From: CAZYFH01 sp964646815
GTDB taxonomy: Bacteria > Acidobacteriota > Vicinamibacteria > Vicinamibacterales > UBA8438
DNA length: 48,982 nt
Assembly: GCA_964646815.1 (NCBI GenBank)
Contig: CAZYFH010000028.1
Location: 1-48,982 of the forward strand
Reading direction: 5' to 3'
This document shows positions 40,117 through 48,849 of the stretch, one piece after another; positions within the stretch are counted from its first letter, which is position 1; every line of letters starts with the position of its first letter. Made by a program: the position numbers and the translations under genes. The notes under the pieces are model-generated. The model was not told the origin of the DNA, made no database searches, and was given only the letters and a program-made list of their open reading frames with translations.

Positions 40117-43101
40117 TCAATACCGAAACAGATACGAGATCTTGGTGAAGAACGCCCGATTCGTTCGCTCGAGGTCGCTCGTCGGAAAGACCGTCGGCTC
40201 GACCTCGAACCCGCGCTGATACCGGTCATCGTACCCGAGAAAGAATACCGTGCCGGCGTTGATCCGGTAGGTCAACAATAGGTTGTTACCGAGCTTCCCA
40301 TCGAAGGTGTTGTGCTCCAGGATGTGCCTGAACAACAAGCGGTCGGTGAACTGGTAGTTCGCCCGCCACCTGTAGATCTTCACGTCAAAGATCTCCGCAT
40401 CGGCGGCGGGGTTCACGAAGCGGCTGAATAGGGCGCGCAGCTCCGTGCGGAGTCGCGAGGTCGGTCTCAGGTGAAACGAGATGTTGCTGTTGGTCGACCG
40501 GCCGAGAAACGGGCTCTCCCCGAAGAAAATGCCGTCGCCGCCGTTGAAACCGCCGACGATCGAGAGGATTCGTCCGCTGATGAGGCCAAAGAAGGAATAC
40601 CCAGTCTTGCGAAAGTCAATGCCTCCGAAGCGCTCGAGATCACGGCTGATGCCGCCCGAGAAGCGCACGTTACGCACGAACTCGAAGTTCGCGTCGCCTC
40701 GAAACTGCTCGTCCTCAAGCACACCAGCATGGTTGTAGTTCCTGAGGTAGGTAAAGCTGGGTCCCCAGCTGATGAGCGTGCCCTCCGGCCACCAACGATA
40801 GGCGATGTTCGCATCGGTCCGGCGGATATCGACGCGGGGGACGAAGCCGGTCGCGGTCCGGAAGCCCGGGTCGATGCTGCTGTGTGACACGCCGTAACTG
40901 AAGTTTCGTGCCTGGCGCGTGAAGTCGAACTCGAGGATTGGGCCGCCGAGGCGTCCGTTCACGGTGTCCTGATGCTCGGATCCGACGGCCGTGAAGCTCA
41001 CGCTGTGGGTGCGGCCGAGCCGGAACCGGCCATCGACGCCGCCCACGCGGTTGTAGTCCGTGCCGAACTCACGCGCGGTCGCGACGATGCCCACATACGA
41101 TTCGGAATAGAGGTCATAGCGCAGCCGACCGATGAGCGACTGGGCCGTACGCCCGAATGCGGGGCTCGATCGATCGTCGAGTCGGCCGGGCGCTTCGTCG
41201 TCGGCGATGAACACTCCGAGCGTCGTGTTGCCGACTTTTCCAGTGAGCTTGGCGCCATAGCGCGGGTCGACGATCGTGCGCGTGTGCACGAGATTGACCG
41301 GGGTGGCGGCCGCGAAGATCTCCTGGCCTTCCAGAAAAAATGGGCGTTGCTCCGGGTAGAAGAGCGCGAACCGCTGATTGACCTCAATCTGCGGGCGGTC
41401 GGACTCGATCTGCGAGAAGTCGGGGTTGTAGGTGAAGTCCATCGTGAGGTTGGACGTGACCCCGTACTTGATGCCGATGCCCACCTCCCCCAGCGGGTCG
41501 CCTTCATGAAAACTGCCGGCCGTCCGGTCGAGCGCGCCCGTCTGCAAGCCGGTGAACGTCGGTAACAACTCGAGGTTTCTGCTCGTCGACAAGTCGCTCA
41601 GCCCGTCCAGCACGCCCATCTGCGTCAGCTGACCCGCGATGTCGCGTGAGACCGGCGACCAGACCAGCGATTCCGATTTCTCGCGGATGTTCCGGCTGAT
41701 CTGGAACCCCCAGCGGTGCGGCTTGCCGGCCGGCCTCGCGGGGTAGCGCAGGCTCTTGAACGGAATCGACATTTCGGCCGTCCAGCCGTCCTCGACCAAC
41801 CCGCCGCGTGCGTCGAACAACGCGTCCCAAGACCGATCGCCACGAATGCCGAAGCCACTCGAGCTGCCGCCGCCGCTACTTCCGCCGCCGCTCCCGCTTG
41901 AGCTTCCGCCGCTGCTTGATCCGCTGCTCGACCGCCCGACGCTGCTGCGGCTTCTGGAGCCACGACCGCCGGCGTTCACGATCGAATCCCCCGGCACACC
42001 GTAGCCGTTGACGGAAAACTGATAGGCACGTTGCTGATCCAGGAACGGATCGAAGAGCACGGACATCCGATCGTCGCCCATGGATTGGTCGCGTTCCGCG
42101 CGGTTCGCGCGAATGATGTCGGGGTCGGCGTAGTGGGCATAGAACGCCAGATAGAGGTTGTCGCGGTCGTAGGCGATCCACACCTCCGTGTCCTCCGTGC
42201 CGGGAGCGCCCTCGACTGGGCTCGTCTGCACGAAGTTCGTGATGGGCGTCGCCTCCGACCACACTGCATCGTCCAGCCGGCCATCGATCGCCGGCGGCTG
42301 CGACGTGCGGAGTGCGACGGCCGTCGGCCGTCCACCTATGGCGAAGCCGCCTCTCCGGTTGCCTTGACGGAAGGACGGCACCGGCGCGTTCGCCGCGCGG
42401 TGAGTCGGATCGACCGTGAGTGTCCCTGTGACCGTTCCGGGAGACAATGTCGCAGGTGGCGCCTCGCGCGCGGCCGTTCCGGGACTAAGCGACATCGGCA
42501 ACGGCGCGTCGCGGACGTCTACGCTGCGCGCCAGCCGCTCGGTGAGGGTCGCGACGACCTCGTCCTGTAACGCAAACAGGTCGCTCGCCGCGCCGTCGAC
42601 CTTCGCGCTGTGCGTGACCTTGCCGGTCCCGACGTCCACGATCCGGATCGTGATCCGCAGGAGGCCATCGAGCTGTTGGAGCGAGCCGTCGACCAGCGAC
42701 CTGACGCCGAGCGCTTTCAGGGTACCGAGCAATGCCGCGTTCGCACCGCTATCAGAGCCGGGGGACGGATGGGCCGCGAGCGCCTTGGCAACCGCATTCG
42801 CGCCGAGGACCGACCAATCGTGGTGCCGCAGGTCGGTCGCGACGGTTTCGGCAATCCCGGCGCCGACCCACTCGTCGTCGGGTCGCTGACTGAGATTGGT
42901 GAATGGGACGACCGCAACGTCGGCACCTGCCGACGAGGCAGAACCGTCGGGGCTGGTTCGCGCCTGCGCGAACGCGACGCCGGGCACGGCCACCAGACAC
43001 AAGACGGACGACCACGCGCACAAGACCAGGCGTTGCAAGCTCCTGGGGTCTTTTCTGGGTCGATCGAACCGAACCCGTGTGAGGGAGCGCGTCAGCGCCA
43101 A
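40117..43101 (-). CDS. TolB-like domain + CBM9-like domain + DUF5916 beta-barrel protein (copy 2)
   Basis: A 994-residue predicted outer-membrane protein, paralogous to 7524-10400. Signal peptide (VLCLVAVPGVAFAQ). TolB/FlgO-like domain at about 60-185 (VAVVPFTNLS, GIAETVATDL, LVDGSLQQLDGLLRITIRI). CBM9-like domain about 260-450 (PAIDGRLDDAVW, VWIAYDRDNLYLAFYAHY, EDGWTAEMSIPFKSLRY). DUF5916 barrel 470-994 (GIKYGVTSNLTMDFTYNPDF, YPEQRPFFLEGQEIF), ending ISYLFRY with a terminal aromatic. A Ser/Gly-rich low-complexity insert occupies residues 378-419. The start is TTG at 43101 with GAGG four bases upstream; it overlaps the ankyrin gene's end by ten bases, so translation is probably coupled. The lack of a good ATG makes the start uncertain. 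Confidence 0.88.
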   Translation of the reverse strand: MALTRSLTRVRFDRPRKDPRSLQRLVLCAWSSVLCLVAVPGVAFAQARTSPDGSASSAGADVAVVPFTNLSQRPDDEWVGAGIAETVATDLRHHDWSVLGANAVAKALAAHPSPGSDSGANAALLGTLKALGVRSLVDGSLQQLDGLLRITIRIVDVGTGKVTHSAKVDGAASDLFALQDEVVATLTERLARSVDVRDAPLPMSLSPGTAAREAPPATLSPGTVTGTLTVDPTHRAANAPVPSFRQGNRRGGFAIGGRPTAVALRTSQPPAIDGRLDDAVWSEATPITNFVQTSPVEGAPGTEDTEVWIAYDRDNLYLAFYAHYADPDIIRANRAERDQSMGDDRMSVLFDPFLDQQRAYQFSVNGYGVPGDSIVNAGGRGSRSRSSVGRSSSGSSSGGSSSGSGGGSSGGGSSSGFGIRGDRSWDALFDARGGLVEDGWTAEMSIPFKSLRYPARPAGKPHRWGFQISRNIREKSESLVWSPVSRDIAGQLTQMGVLDGLSDLSTSRNLELLPTFTGLQTGALDRTAGSFHEGDPLGEVGIGIKYGVTSNLTMDFTYNPDFSQIESDRPQIEVNQRFALFYPEQRPFFLEGQEIFAAATPVNLVHTRTIVDPRYGAKLTGKVGNTTLGVFIADDEAPGRLDDRSSPAFGRTAQSLIGRLRYDLYSESYVGIVATAREFGTDYNRVGGVDGRFRLGRTHSVSFTAVGSEHQDTVNGRLGGPILEFDFTRQARNFSYGVSHSSIDPGFRTATGFVPRVDIRRTDANIAYRWWPEGTLISWGPSFTYLRNYNHAGVLEDEQFRGDANFEFVRNVRFSGGISRDLERFGGIDFRKTGYSFFGLISGRILSIVGGFNGGDGIFFGESPFLGRSTNSNISFHLRPTSRLRTELRALFSRFVNPAADAEIFDVKIYRWRANYQFTDRLLFRHILEHNTFDGKLGNNLLLTYRINAGTVFFLGYDDRYQRGFEVEPTVFPTSDLERTNRAFFTKISYLFRY
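41845..41970 (-). other. Ser/Gly-rich low-complexity insert in the DUF5916 protein
   Basis: About 42 residues, nearly all S, G and R, between the CBM9-like strands. It reads in frame with a block of tri- and dinucleotide-like repeats (GCCGCC/TCC-type codons). The paralogue at 7524-10400 lacks it here, but has a separate R/G-rich insertion in the barrel. Confidence 0.85.
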
Positions 43102-44726
43102 TCGTCCTCGGTCTTGTCGTCCTTCTGCTTTTCGATCGCGCCAAGCTCGCGCAGGACCTCAGCTGTGTTGCCGCTCGGGAAGCGCGTCGCGTCGACGCGT
43201 CGGGCACGGGTCGCCTCGGCGGCGATGGCCAGCGCCAGCGGCGTGCGGCCGGCGTCGTTCGCGACGTCCAGGTCGGCGCCCTGCGCCGCGAGGAGTCGAA
43301 CGATGGTCGTGAAGTTGCGGGACGCGGCACTGTGCAGCGCGGTGTCGCCGTTTCGATCGGCCGCGTTGACGTCAGCGCTGAGCTCGACCGTCAGCTCGGC
43401 CGTCTCTAATGCGTTCCGCTCTTCCGCGTCCGGGTCGCGGAGCGAAGTGTTGAAGAAGCGCCCGCGATTGCTCGCCCCGCGTATGGCCGCCATCAGCGGC
43501 GTCGCGAACCCGCCGGCGATATACGGCGGACCGACCCCGCCGGCGCGCTCGTAGACGGGCCGCCAGAGCTCCGTTGTCGTCAGCCGCGGGTCGGCGCCCG
43601 CCGCCACAAGCGCACGCATGATCTCCGGGTCGCGAAAGTACGCGGCGAGCCAGAACGGCGTCGCGCTCACTAGCGAGGGGTTGATTGCCCAATCCTGACT
43701 GGCGCGGCGGATCGGCGTCCCTTTCTCCAGCCGCGCGTTCGGGTCGGCGCCGTGCCCGAGGAGTTCCCTCACCAGCATCTTGTCGCCACGCAGGATGGCG
43801 GCGTGTAATGCGGTGTATCCGGCACCGGCGGCGTTCGGGTCAGCCCCTGCGTCGAGCAACATCGCCCCGAACGCCCGGTGTCCGCTGTGGGCCGCCACGA
43901 CCAGCGCGCTGGCACCGGTCGGCGCGGTGTCGTCGACGTTGGCGCCGGAGGCGAGAAGTAGGGTGGCCGATTCGATGTCCCCATGCCTGGCGGCAAAGAG
44001 GAGCGGCGTGAACCCGCCGCGGTTCCACATCACCCCCTGGTCGTATTGCGACGCGTTGGTGTTCGCGGCGTGCATGAGACGTGGCCGCACGCGCGATCGA
44101 GCGGCGACATCCGCGCCGTGCTCGAGCAACGCCTCGACGATCTCACGATGTCCTTGTGCAACCGCCCACATCAGCGCCGTCTGCGCGCGCGACCGCTCTG
44201 CGACGTTGACCTCCGCGCCATAGGCGATCAACAGCCGCACGGCGTCGGTGCTGCCGGTCCGCGCGGCGGTCATGATCGGCGTCTCTCCCTCCGGCAACGC
44301 CACGTTGGGGTCGGCACCAGCCACGAGCAGCCGTTCGATCATCGGCGCGCTGCCGTTGTCGGCCGCGAGCCAGAGCGACGTGGCACCGAGCTCGTTGGCG
44401 GCGTTGACGTTGGCGCCAGACTCGATCAACATCGTGACGGTGTCGAGGTCGTCTCGATATGCGGCCCAATGGAGTGCTGTCGCGCCGTCCGCCTGCGGCG
44501 CGTTGACATCGACCCCCTCCGCCAGCAACGCTCGAACGGCGTGCGCGTCCCGAGACTTGACCGCCTCGACCAACCGTTCCTCGGGGCCCGCTTTTGCCAA
44601 GGCCTCTGCAGAGGCCGCCGTCGCCCGCGCTTCGGACGACAGCCCCGCCTCGGCCAAGGCCGTGGCGGACACCACCAAGACGGCTGCCGTCAGAACGCCG
44701 CAGCGAATGAACCGTTCAGCGCGCAT
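43092..44726 (-). CDS. Secreted ankyrin-repeat protein (copy 2)
   Basis: A 544-residue exported protein with signal peptide (VLTAAVLVVSATALAEA) and many ankyrin repeats (GATALHWAAYRDDLDTVTML, GETPIMTAARTGSTDAVRLL, AQTALMWAVAQGHREIVEAL, GFTPLLFAARHGDIESATLL, GASALVVAAHSGHRAFGAML, GYTALHAAILRGDKMLVREL, GDTALHSAASRNFTTIVRLL). Loop insertions between repeats carry FWLAAYFRDPEIMRALVAAG and WRPVYERAGGVG. ATG 44726 has GGAG eight bases upstream; TTG 44747 is an alternative. Compared with copy 1 (16155-17594) the opening repeats match and the insertion lengths differ. The stop overlaps the next gene by ten bases. It is divergent from the second DUF1592/DUF1552 pair. A protein partner outside the cytoplasm is implied. 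Confidence 0.95.
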   Translation of the reverse strand: MRAERFIRCGVLTAAVLVVSATALAEAGLSSEARATAASAEALAKAGPEERLVEAVKSRDAHAVRALLAEGVDVNAPQADGATALHWAAYRDDLDTVTMLIESGANVNAANELGATSLWLAADNGSAPMIERLLVAGADPNVALPEGETPIMTAARTGSTDAVRLLIAYGAEVNVAERSRAQTALMWAVAQGHREIVEALLEHGADVAARSRVRPRLMHAANTNASQYDQGVMWNRGGFTPLLFAARHGDIESATLLLASGANVDDTAPTGASALVVAAHSGHRAFGAMLLDAGADPNAAGAGYTALHAAILRGDKMLVRELLGHGADPNARLEKGTPIRRASQDWAINPSLVSATPFWLAAYFRDPEIMRALVAAGADPRLTTTELWRPVYERAGGVGPPYIAGGFATPLMAAIRGASNRGRFFNTSLRDPDAEERNALETAELTVELSADVNAADRNGDTALHSAASRNFTTIVRLLAAQGADLDVANDAGRTPLALAIAAEATRARRVDATRFPSGNTAEVLRELGAIEKQKDDKTEDDWR

Positions 44727-44793
44727 GGATGTAGTCTCCGCAGGCAAGAGTCACGAAGAGGAAGGGCGATTCTGAAACCCCGACCAACACCTC

Positions 44794-44823
44794 ATCCTAC
44801 CGCACGCGCGTAGTCGTTGACAA
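44794..44823 (-). promoter_or_regulatory. Candidate promoter for the ankyrin gene (minus)
   Basis: On the minus strand TTGTCA (complement of 44818-44823) and TAGGAT (complement of 44794-44799) are separated by 18 nt. They lie 68 nt or more before the ATG at 44726. The -35 overlaps the plus-strand -35 in the palindrome GTTGACAAC. Confidence 0.4.
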
Positions 44824-44845
44824 CGGCTGAGGATGCGGCCAAACT
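44817..44845 (+). promoter_or_regulatory. Candidate promoter for the second DUF1592-DUF1552 pair (plus)
   Basis: A perfect TTGACA (44817-44822) with CAAACT 17 nt downstream (44840-44845), 49 nt before the GTG at 44894. The -10 is a weak match (3 of 6). The -35 overlaps that of the divergent promoter. See the finding on this region. Confidence 0.4.
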
Positions 44846-44893
44846 ACTGTGTCTTTTAGTCTTCTGGGCAGCCGAGCCTGAAAGGGGCGGTTC

Positions 44894-47383
44894 GTGAAGG
44901 GGAGCTTTTACGCTGTCGCCGCTATCGCGGTGACCGTCGTGGTCCCAGGTGTGTTGCTGGCCGCAGAACGGGCGCCGCAGGCTGAGACGCGTGACGGCGC
45001 CCCGGTGTCGCCTCAACGTGCCCTCCTCGATCGCTACTGCGTCACGTGCCACAACGGAGACTTCGTGAGCGGGACCGACGAGCCGCGGTCGCTGCTCGTC
45101 TCGCAGCTGCGCGCCGTCGGGCTGGCACTCGACGACGTCGACGTGAACGACGTCGCGGAGCATCCCGAGGTGTGGGAGAAGGTCGTGCGCAAGCTGCGCG
45201 TCGGTGCGATGCCGCCGCAGCCCCGACCGCGCCCCGACAAGGAAACCTACGACGGGTTTCGGGCGTGGCTCGAGGATGAACTCGATCGGGCGGCCGAGAC
45301 TAACCCTAATCCCGGCCGTACGCAGGCCTTTCATCGCCTTAACCAGACCGAGTATCGGAACGTCATCCGCGACCTGCTCGATCTCGACATCGACGTTAGC
45401 GAGTGGATTCCCGCCGACGCGCCCGACCGGCATGGGTTCGACAACAACGCCGGCGCGCTGTCGCTGTCGCCCGCCTTACTCGACCGCTACGTGTCGGCGG
45501 CGCGGAAGGTCAGCCGGCTCGCGATGGGCAGCCCGCCGTCCGGTGGCGCCGTCATCCAGACCTACGATGTCCCGCTGAACCTGATTCAGGACAACCAGCA
45601 GAGCGAGGACCTCCCGTTCGGCTCGCGCGGGGGCGTGGCGATTCGCTATCACTTCCCGGTCGACGGCGAGTATCGAATCCAGGTCCGCCTTCGGACAAAC
45701 TATGTCGGCTACGTGCGGGGGATCGACCAGGCGCACGAGATCGAGCTCCGCCTCGACGGTCGACGCATCGAGCAGTTCACCTTCGGCGGCGAAGCCCCGG
45801 GCACGCCCGCCCCGATCAGCTTCGCCGGTAACATCCGCGGCACAGACGACTGGGAGTCGTACACGCTGCACGCCGATGACGGCCTCGAGGTGCGGATCGC
45901 GGTTACGGCGGGGCCGCACATCGTCGGGATCTCGTTCCCCCGCGAAACCTGGGAGCCGGACGGCATCTTGCAGCCGCGCCAGACCGGATTCGCCCTGGCC
46001 ATCAACGATATGCCGGACGGCAATCCCGCCCTGGGCAGCGTGCAGATCAGTGGCCCCTACTCGGTGGACGGCCCAGGGGACACACCGACCCGCCGGAGAG
46101 TCTTCTCCTGCACCCCCGCGACCGCTTCTGACGAGGCTCCCTGCGCCCGCGAAATCCTGTCGGCGCTCGCGCGGCGAGCCTACCGCCGCCCGGTCACGGA
46201 CGCCGACGTCGACACCCTGGTGGACTTCTACGAATCCGGTCGATCCGACGGCAGCTTCGACGAGGGCATCGGGTTCGCGCTGGAGCGTCTGCTGACGGAT
46301 CCGGAGTTCCTGTACCGGATCGAACGCGACCCGGTAGACGCGGCGGCCGCCACCGCGTATCCCGTGGGCGACGTGGAGCTCGCATCGCGGTTGTCGTTCT
46401 TTCTGTGGAGCAGCATTCCGGACGACGAGCTGCTGGATCTTGCAGAACGAGGCGCCCTTAGTGACCCCGACGTCCTGAGGCAGCAGGTGCGGCGTATGCT
46501 AGGCGACGCGCGAGCTAGGGCGCTCGTCGAGAACTTCGCCGGCCAGTGGCTCCATCTGCGGAACATCGACAGCGTGTATCCGGACCCGCTCGAGTTCCCG
46601 GAGTTCGATGAGAACCTCCGTGAGGCTTATCGGACCGAAACGGAGCTCTTTATCGAGGACTTGCTACGCGGGAACCAGAGCATCCTGGAACTACTCGCGG
46701 CGAACTACACCTTCGTCAACGAGCGGCTCGCCCGGCACTACGGGATCCCCAACGTCTATGGGAACCGGTTCCGAAAGGTGACGTTCGATCGCAACCAGCG
46801 TGCCGGCCTGCTCAGTCACGGGAGCCTGATGACGGTGACGTCGTATCCCAACCGCACATCACCCGTCCTGCGGGGCAAATGGGTGCTCGAGAACCTGCTG
46901 GGGGCGCCCCCCCCGGAGCCGCCGCCCGACGTGCCGACCCTCGCGGAAGAAAACGAAGAAGGCGAACCGCTGTCGATGCGGGAGGCGATGGTGATGCATC
47001 GCGAGAACCCCGCCTGCGCGGTGTGTCACGCCCCGATGGACCCGATCGGCTTTGCGCTCGAGAACTACAACGCGGTCGGGAAATGGCGCCCCACGAGCGA
47101 GGCGGGAACGGCGATCGACGCAAGTGGGATGCTGCCAGACGGCGCGGCGTTCGACGGGCCGACGGGTCTGCGGGACCTGCTGCTGGCACGCCCTGGCGAT
47201 TTCGTCGGCACAGTCACCGAGAAACTGATGATGTACGCATTGGGCCGGGGTCTGGAGTACTATGACGCCCCGACCGTCCGAAAGATCGTTCGAGAGGCGG
47301 CTGGCGAAGACTATCGCTGGTCGTCTATCATCCTAGGAATCGTGCAGAGCACCGCGTTCCAGATGCGGAGGTCCGACTCATGA
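44894..47383 (+). CDS. DUF1592-type cytochrome protein (PSD3-PSD5-PSD4-PSCyt3-PSD2), copy 2
   Basis: An 829-residue exported protein, paralogous to 17720-20248. GTG 44894 follows AAAGGGG by six bases and starts a signal peptide (YAVAAIAVTVVVPGVLLAAE). N-terminal haem motif C49-V-T-C52-H53; DUF1587-like HRLNQTEYRNVIRDLLDLDID; AIRYHFPVDGEYRIQVRLRT segment; ALARRAYRRPVTDADVDTLV; FFLWSSIPDDELLDL; NFAGQWLHLRNI; second haem motif C708-A-V-C-H712 in MDPIGFALENYNAVGKWR; C-terminal MMYALGRGLEYYDAPTVRKI. The stop overlaps the DUF1552 start (ATGA). The two copies share domain order and haem sites but differ in the middle beta-rich segment (for example FTFGGEAPGTPAPI here, LFTIGGTYKDPAP in copy 1), which may contact substrate. 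Confidence 0.94.
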   Translation: MKGSFYAVAAIAVTVVVPGVLLAAERAPQAETRDGAPVSPQRALLDRYCVTCHNGDFVSGTDEPRSLLVSQLRAVGLALDDVDVNDVAEHPEVWEKVVRKLRVGAMPPQPRPRPDKETYDGFRAWLEDELDRAAETNPNPGRTQAFHRLNQTEYRNVIRDLLDLDIDVSEWIPADAPDRHGFDNNAGALSLSPALLDRYVSAARKVSRLAMGSPPSGGAVIQTYDVPLNLIQDNQQSEDLPFGSRGGVAIRYHFPVDGEYRIQVRLRTNYVGYVRGIDQAHEIELRLDGRRIEQFTFGGEAPGTPAPISFAGNIRGTDDWESYTLHADDGLEVRIAVTAGPHIVGISFPRETWEPDGILQPRQTGFALAINDMPDGNPALGSVQISGPYSVDGPGDTPTRRRVFSCTPATASDEAPCAREILSALARRAYRRPVTDADVDTLVDFYESGRSDGSFDEGIGFALERLLTDPEFLYRIERDPVDAAAATAYPVGDVELASRLSFFLWSSIPDDELLDLAERGALSDPDVLRQQVRRMLGDARARALVENFAGQWLHLRNIDSVYPDPLEFPEFDENLREAYRTETELFIEDLLRGNQSILELLAANYTFVNERLARHYGIPNVYGNRFRKVTFDRNQRAGLLSHGSLMTVTSYPNRTSPVLRGKWVLENLLGAPPPEPPPDVPTLAEENEEGEPLSMREAMVMHRENPACAVCHAPMDPIGFALENYNAVGKWRPTSEAGTAIDASGMLPDGAAFDGPTGLRDLLLARPGDFVGTVTEKLMMYALGRGLEYYDAPTVRKIVREAAGEDYRWSSIILGIVQSTAFQMRRSDS

Positions 47384-48717
47384 TGATCACCAAGAAGGCC
47401 ATCCCGCGCCGCACCGTGCTGCGGGGTCTCGGCGCCACGCTCGCGCTGCCGTTGCTCGACGGCATGGTGCCGGCGTTTGCCGCGCTCCGAAACAGCGCAG
47501 CCCACCCGGTGCGCCGGTTTGGCGTCGTCTACGTGCCGAACGGTATGGCGATGAAGCACTGGACGCCGGAGACGGACGGGGAGGCGTTCGCGATCACCCG
47601 TCTGCTCCAACCGCTCGAGGCGTATCGCGATCAGATGACCGTGCTGACGGGGTTGAACGGCGTGCAGAGCAACGCCGGCGTCCACGCCAGCGCCGCGACA
47701 CGCTTCCTGACCGGTGTGACGCCGGAGCGGAGCGAAGCGAGCCTGCGGGCGGGTATCTCCGTCGACCAACTGATCGCGCGCGATTTCGCCAAGCACACCC
47801 AGCTCGCGTCGCTTGAGATCGCGCTCGACAGCCGGGACGTGTCCGGCTCGTGCGACGTCGGGTTCAGCTGCACCTACACAAACACGATCGCCTGGCGCAA
47901 CGAGACGACGCCGCTGCTTGGTGAGAACAATCCGCGTGTCGTGTTCGAGCAGCTCTTCGGCGATGCTGGCTCGACCGACCCGGCCGCGCGCCTCGCGCGC
48001 ATCAAGAAGGACCAGAGCATTCTGGATTCCGTGACTGAGAAGGTCGACGCGATCCAGCGCGACCTGGGCCCGAACGACCGGCTCCGAGTCGACGAGTATC
48101 TTGAGGCCGTCCGCGACATCGAGCGCCGCATCCAGACCGCCGAGAAGCAGAGCGACCGCGAGCTGCCGGAGGTGGATCAGCCCGCCGGAATCCCGGCGAC
48201 GTACGAAGAGCACGCGAAGCTGATGTTCGATATGCAGCTACTGGCGTATCAGACGGATCTAACGCGTGTCACCACCTACATGATGGCGCGCGAGATCAGC
48301 GGACGGACGTATCCGGAAATCGGCGTGCCCGACTCGCACCACCCGACGTCACATCATCGGGACGACCCCACGCTGTATGAGAAGGTCGCGAAGATTAACT
48401 CGTTCCACCTCTCACTGTTCTCGTACTTCCTGGAGAAAGCGCGGGCGACGCCGGACGGTGACGGCAACCTCTTGGACCACATGGTGATGCTCTACGGAGC
48501 CGGCATGTCCGACAGCAACCGCCACGACAACAAGGGGCTCCCGCTCGTCCTAATTGGCGGCGGGTCGGGTCAGCTCAAGCCGGGTGGTCGCCACATGCGA
48601 TACGCCGACAAGACGCCGGTGACCAACTTGCACCTGACCATCCTCGACAAGATGGGCGTGCCGGTCGACAAGATGAGCGACAGCACCGGCAAGCTCGACT
48701 TGCTGACTGTCGGCTAG
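47380..48717 (+). CDS. DUF1552 (HXXSHH) protein with twin-arginine signal, copy 2
   Basis: A 445-residue paralogue of the gene at 20245. Twin-arginine R10-R11 in RRTVLRGLGATLALPLLD, YVPNGMAMKHW, FLTGVTPERSEASLRAGIS, and the HXXSHH signature H321-P-T-S-H-H326 in IGVPDSHHPTSHH. Later blocks SYFLEKARATPDGDGNLLDH and MLYGAGMSDSNRHDNKG match copy 1. ATG 47380 overlaps the DUF1592 stop by four bases (ATGA). An intrinsic terminator follows 31 nt after the stop, ending the unit, whereas copy 1 is followed by a 199-nt leader and two hydrolase genes. Confidence 0.95.
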   Translation: MMITKKAIPRRTVLRGLGATLALPLLDGMVPAFAALRNSAAHPVRRFGVVYVPNGMAMKHWTPETDGEAFAITRLLQPLEAYRDQMTVLTGLNGVQSNAGVHASAATRFLTGVTPERSEASLRAGISVDQLIARDFAKHTQLASLEIALDSRDVSGSCDVGFSCTYTNTIAWRNETTPLLGENNPRVVFEQLFGDAGSTDPAARLARIKKDQSILDSVTEKVDAIQRDLGPNDRLRVDEYLEAVRDIERRIQTAEKQSDRELPEVDQPAGIPATYEEHAKLMFDMQLLAYQTDLTRVTTYMMAREISGRTYPEIGVPDSHHPTSHHRDDPTLYEKVAKINSFHLSLFSYFLEKARATPDGDGNLLDHMVMLYGAGMSDSNRHDNKGLPLVLIGGGSGQLKPGGRHMRYADKTPVTNLHLTILDKMGVPVDKMSDSTGKLDLLTVG

Positions 48718-48730
48718 TCGGTCGTCGGCA

Positions 48731-48778
48731 CTTCAACGTACATTGAAGGGCCCGGCTTTCGCGCCGGGCCTTTTCTTT
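48731..48778 (+). terminator. Rho-independent terminator after the DUF1552 gene
   Basis: A strong stem GGCCCGGC (48749-48756) / GCCGGGCC (48763-48770) with a six-base loop is followed by TTTTCTTT (48771-48778). A second small stem CTTCAA/TTGAAG precedes it (48731-48748). This is the clearest terminator in the window. Confidence 0.92.
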
Positions 48779-48849
48779 CGTACAGGAGAACAACACTTGT
48801 TGCGGAGCGCTCGTCTCGTTTAGGCTAGGCGTTCTTCCAGGAAGGACCA

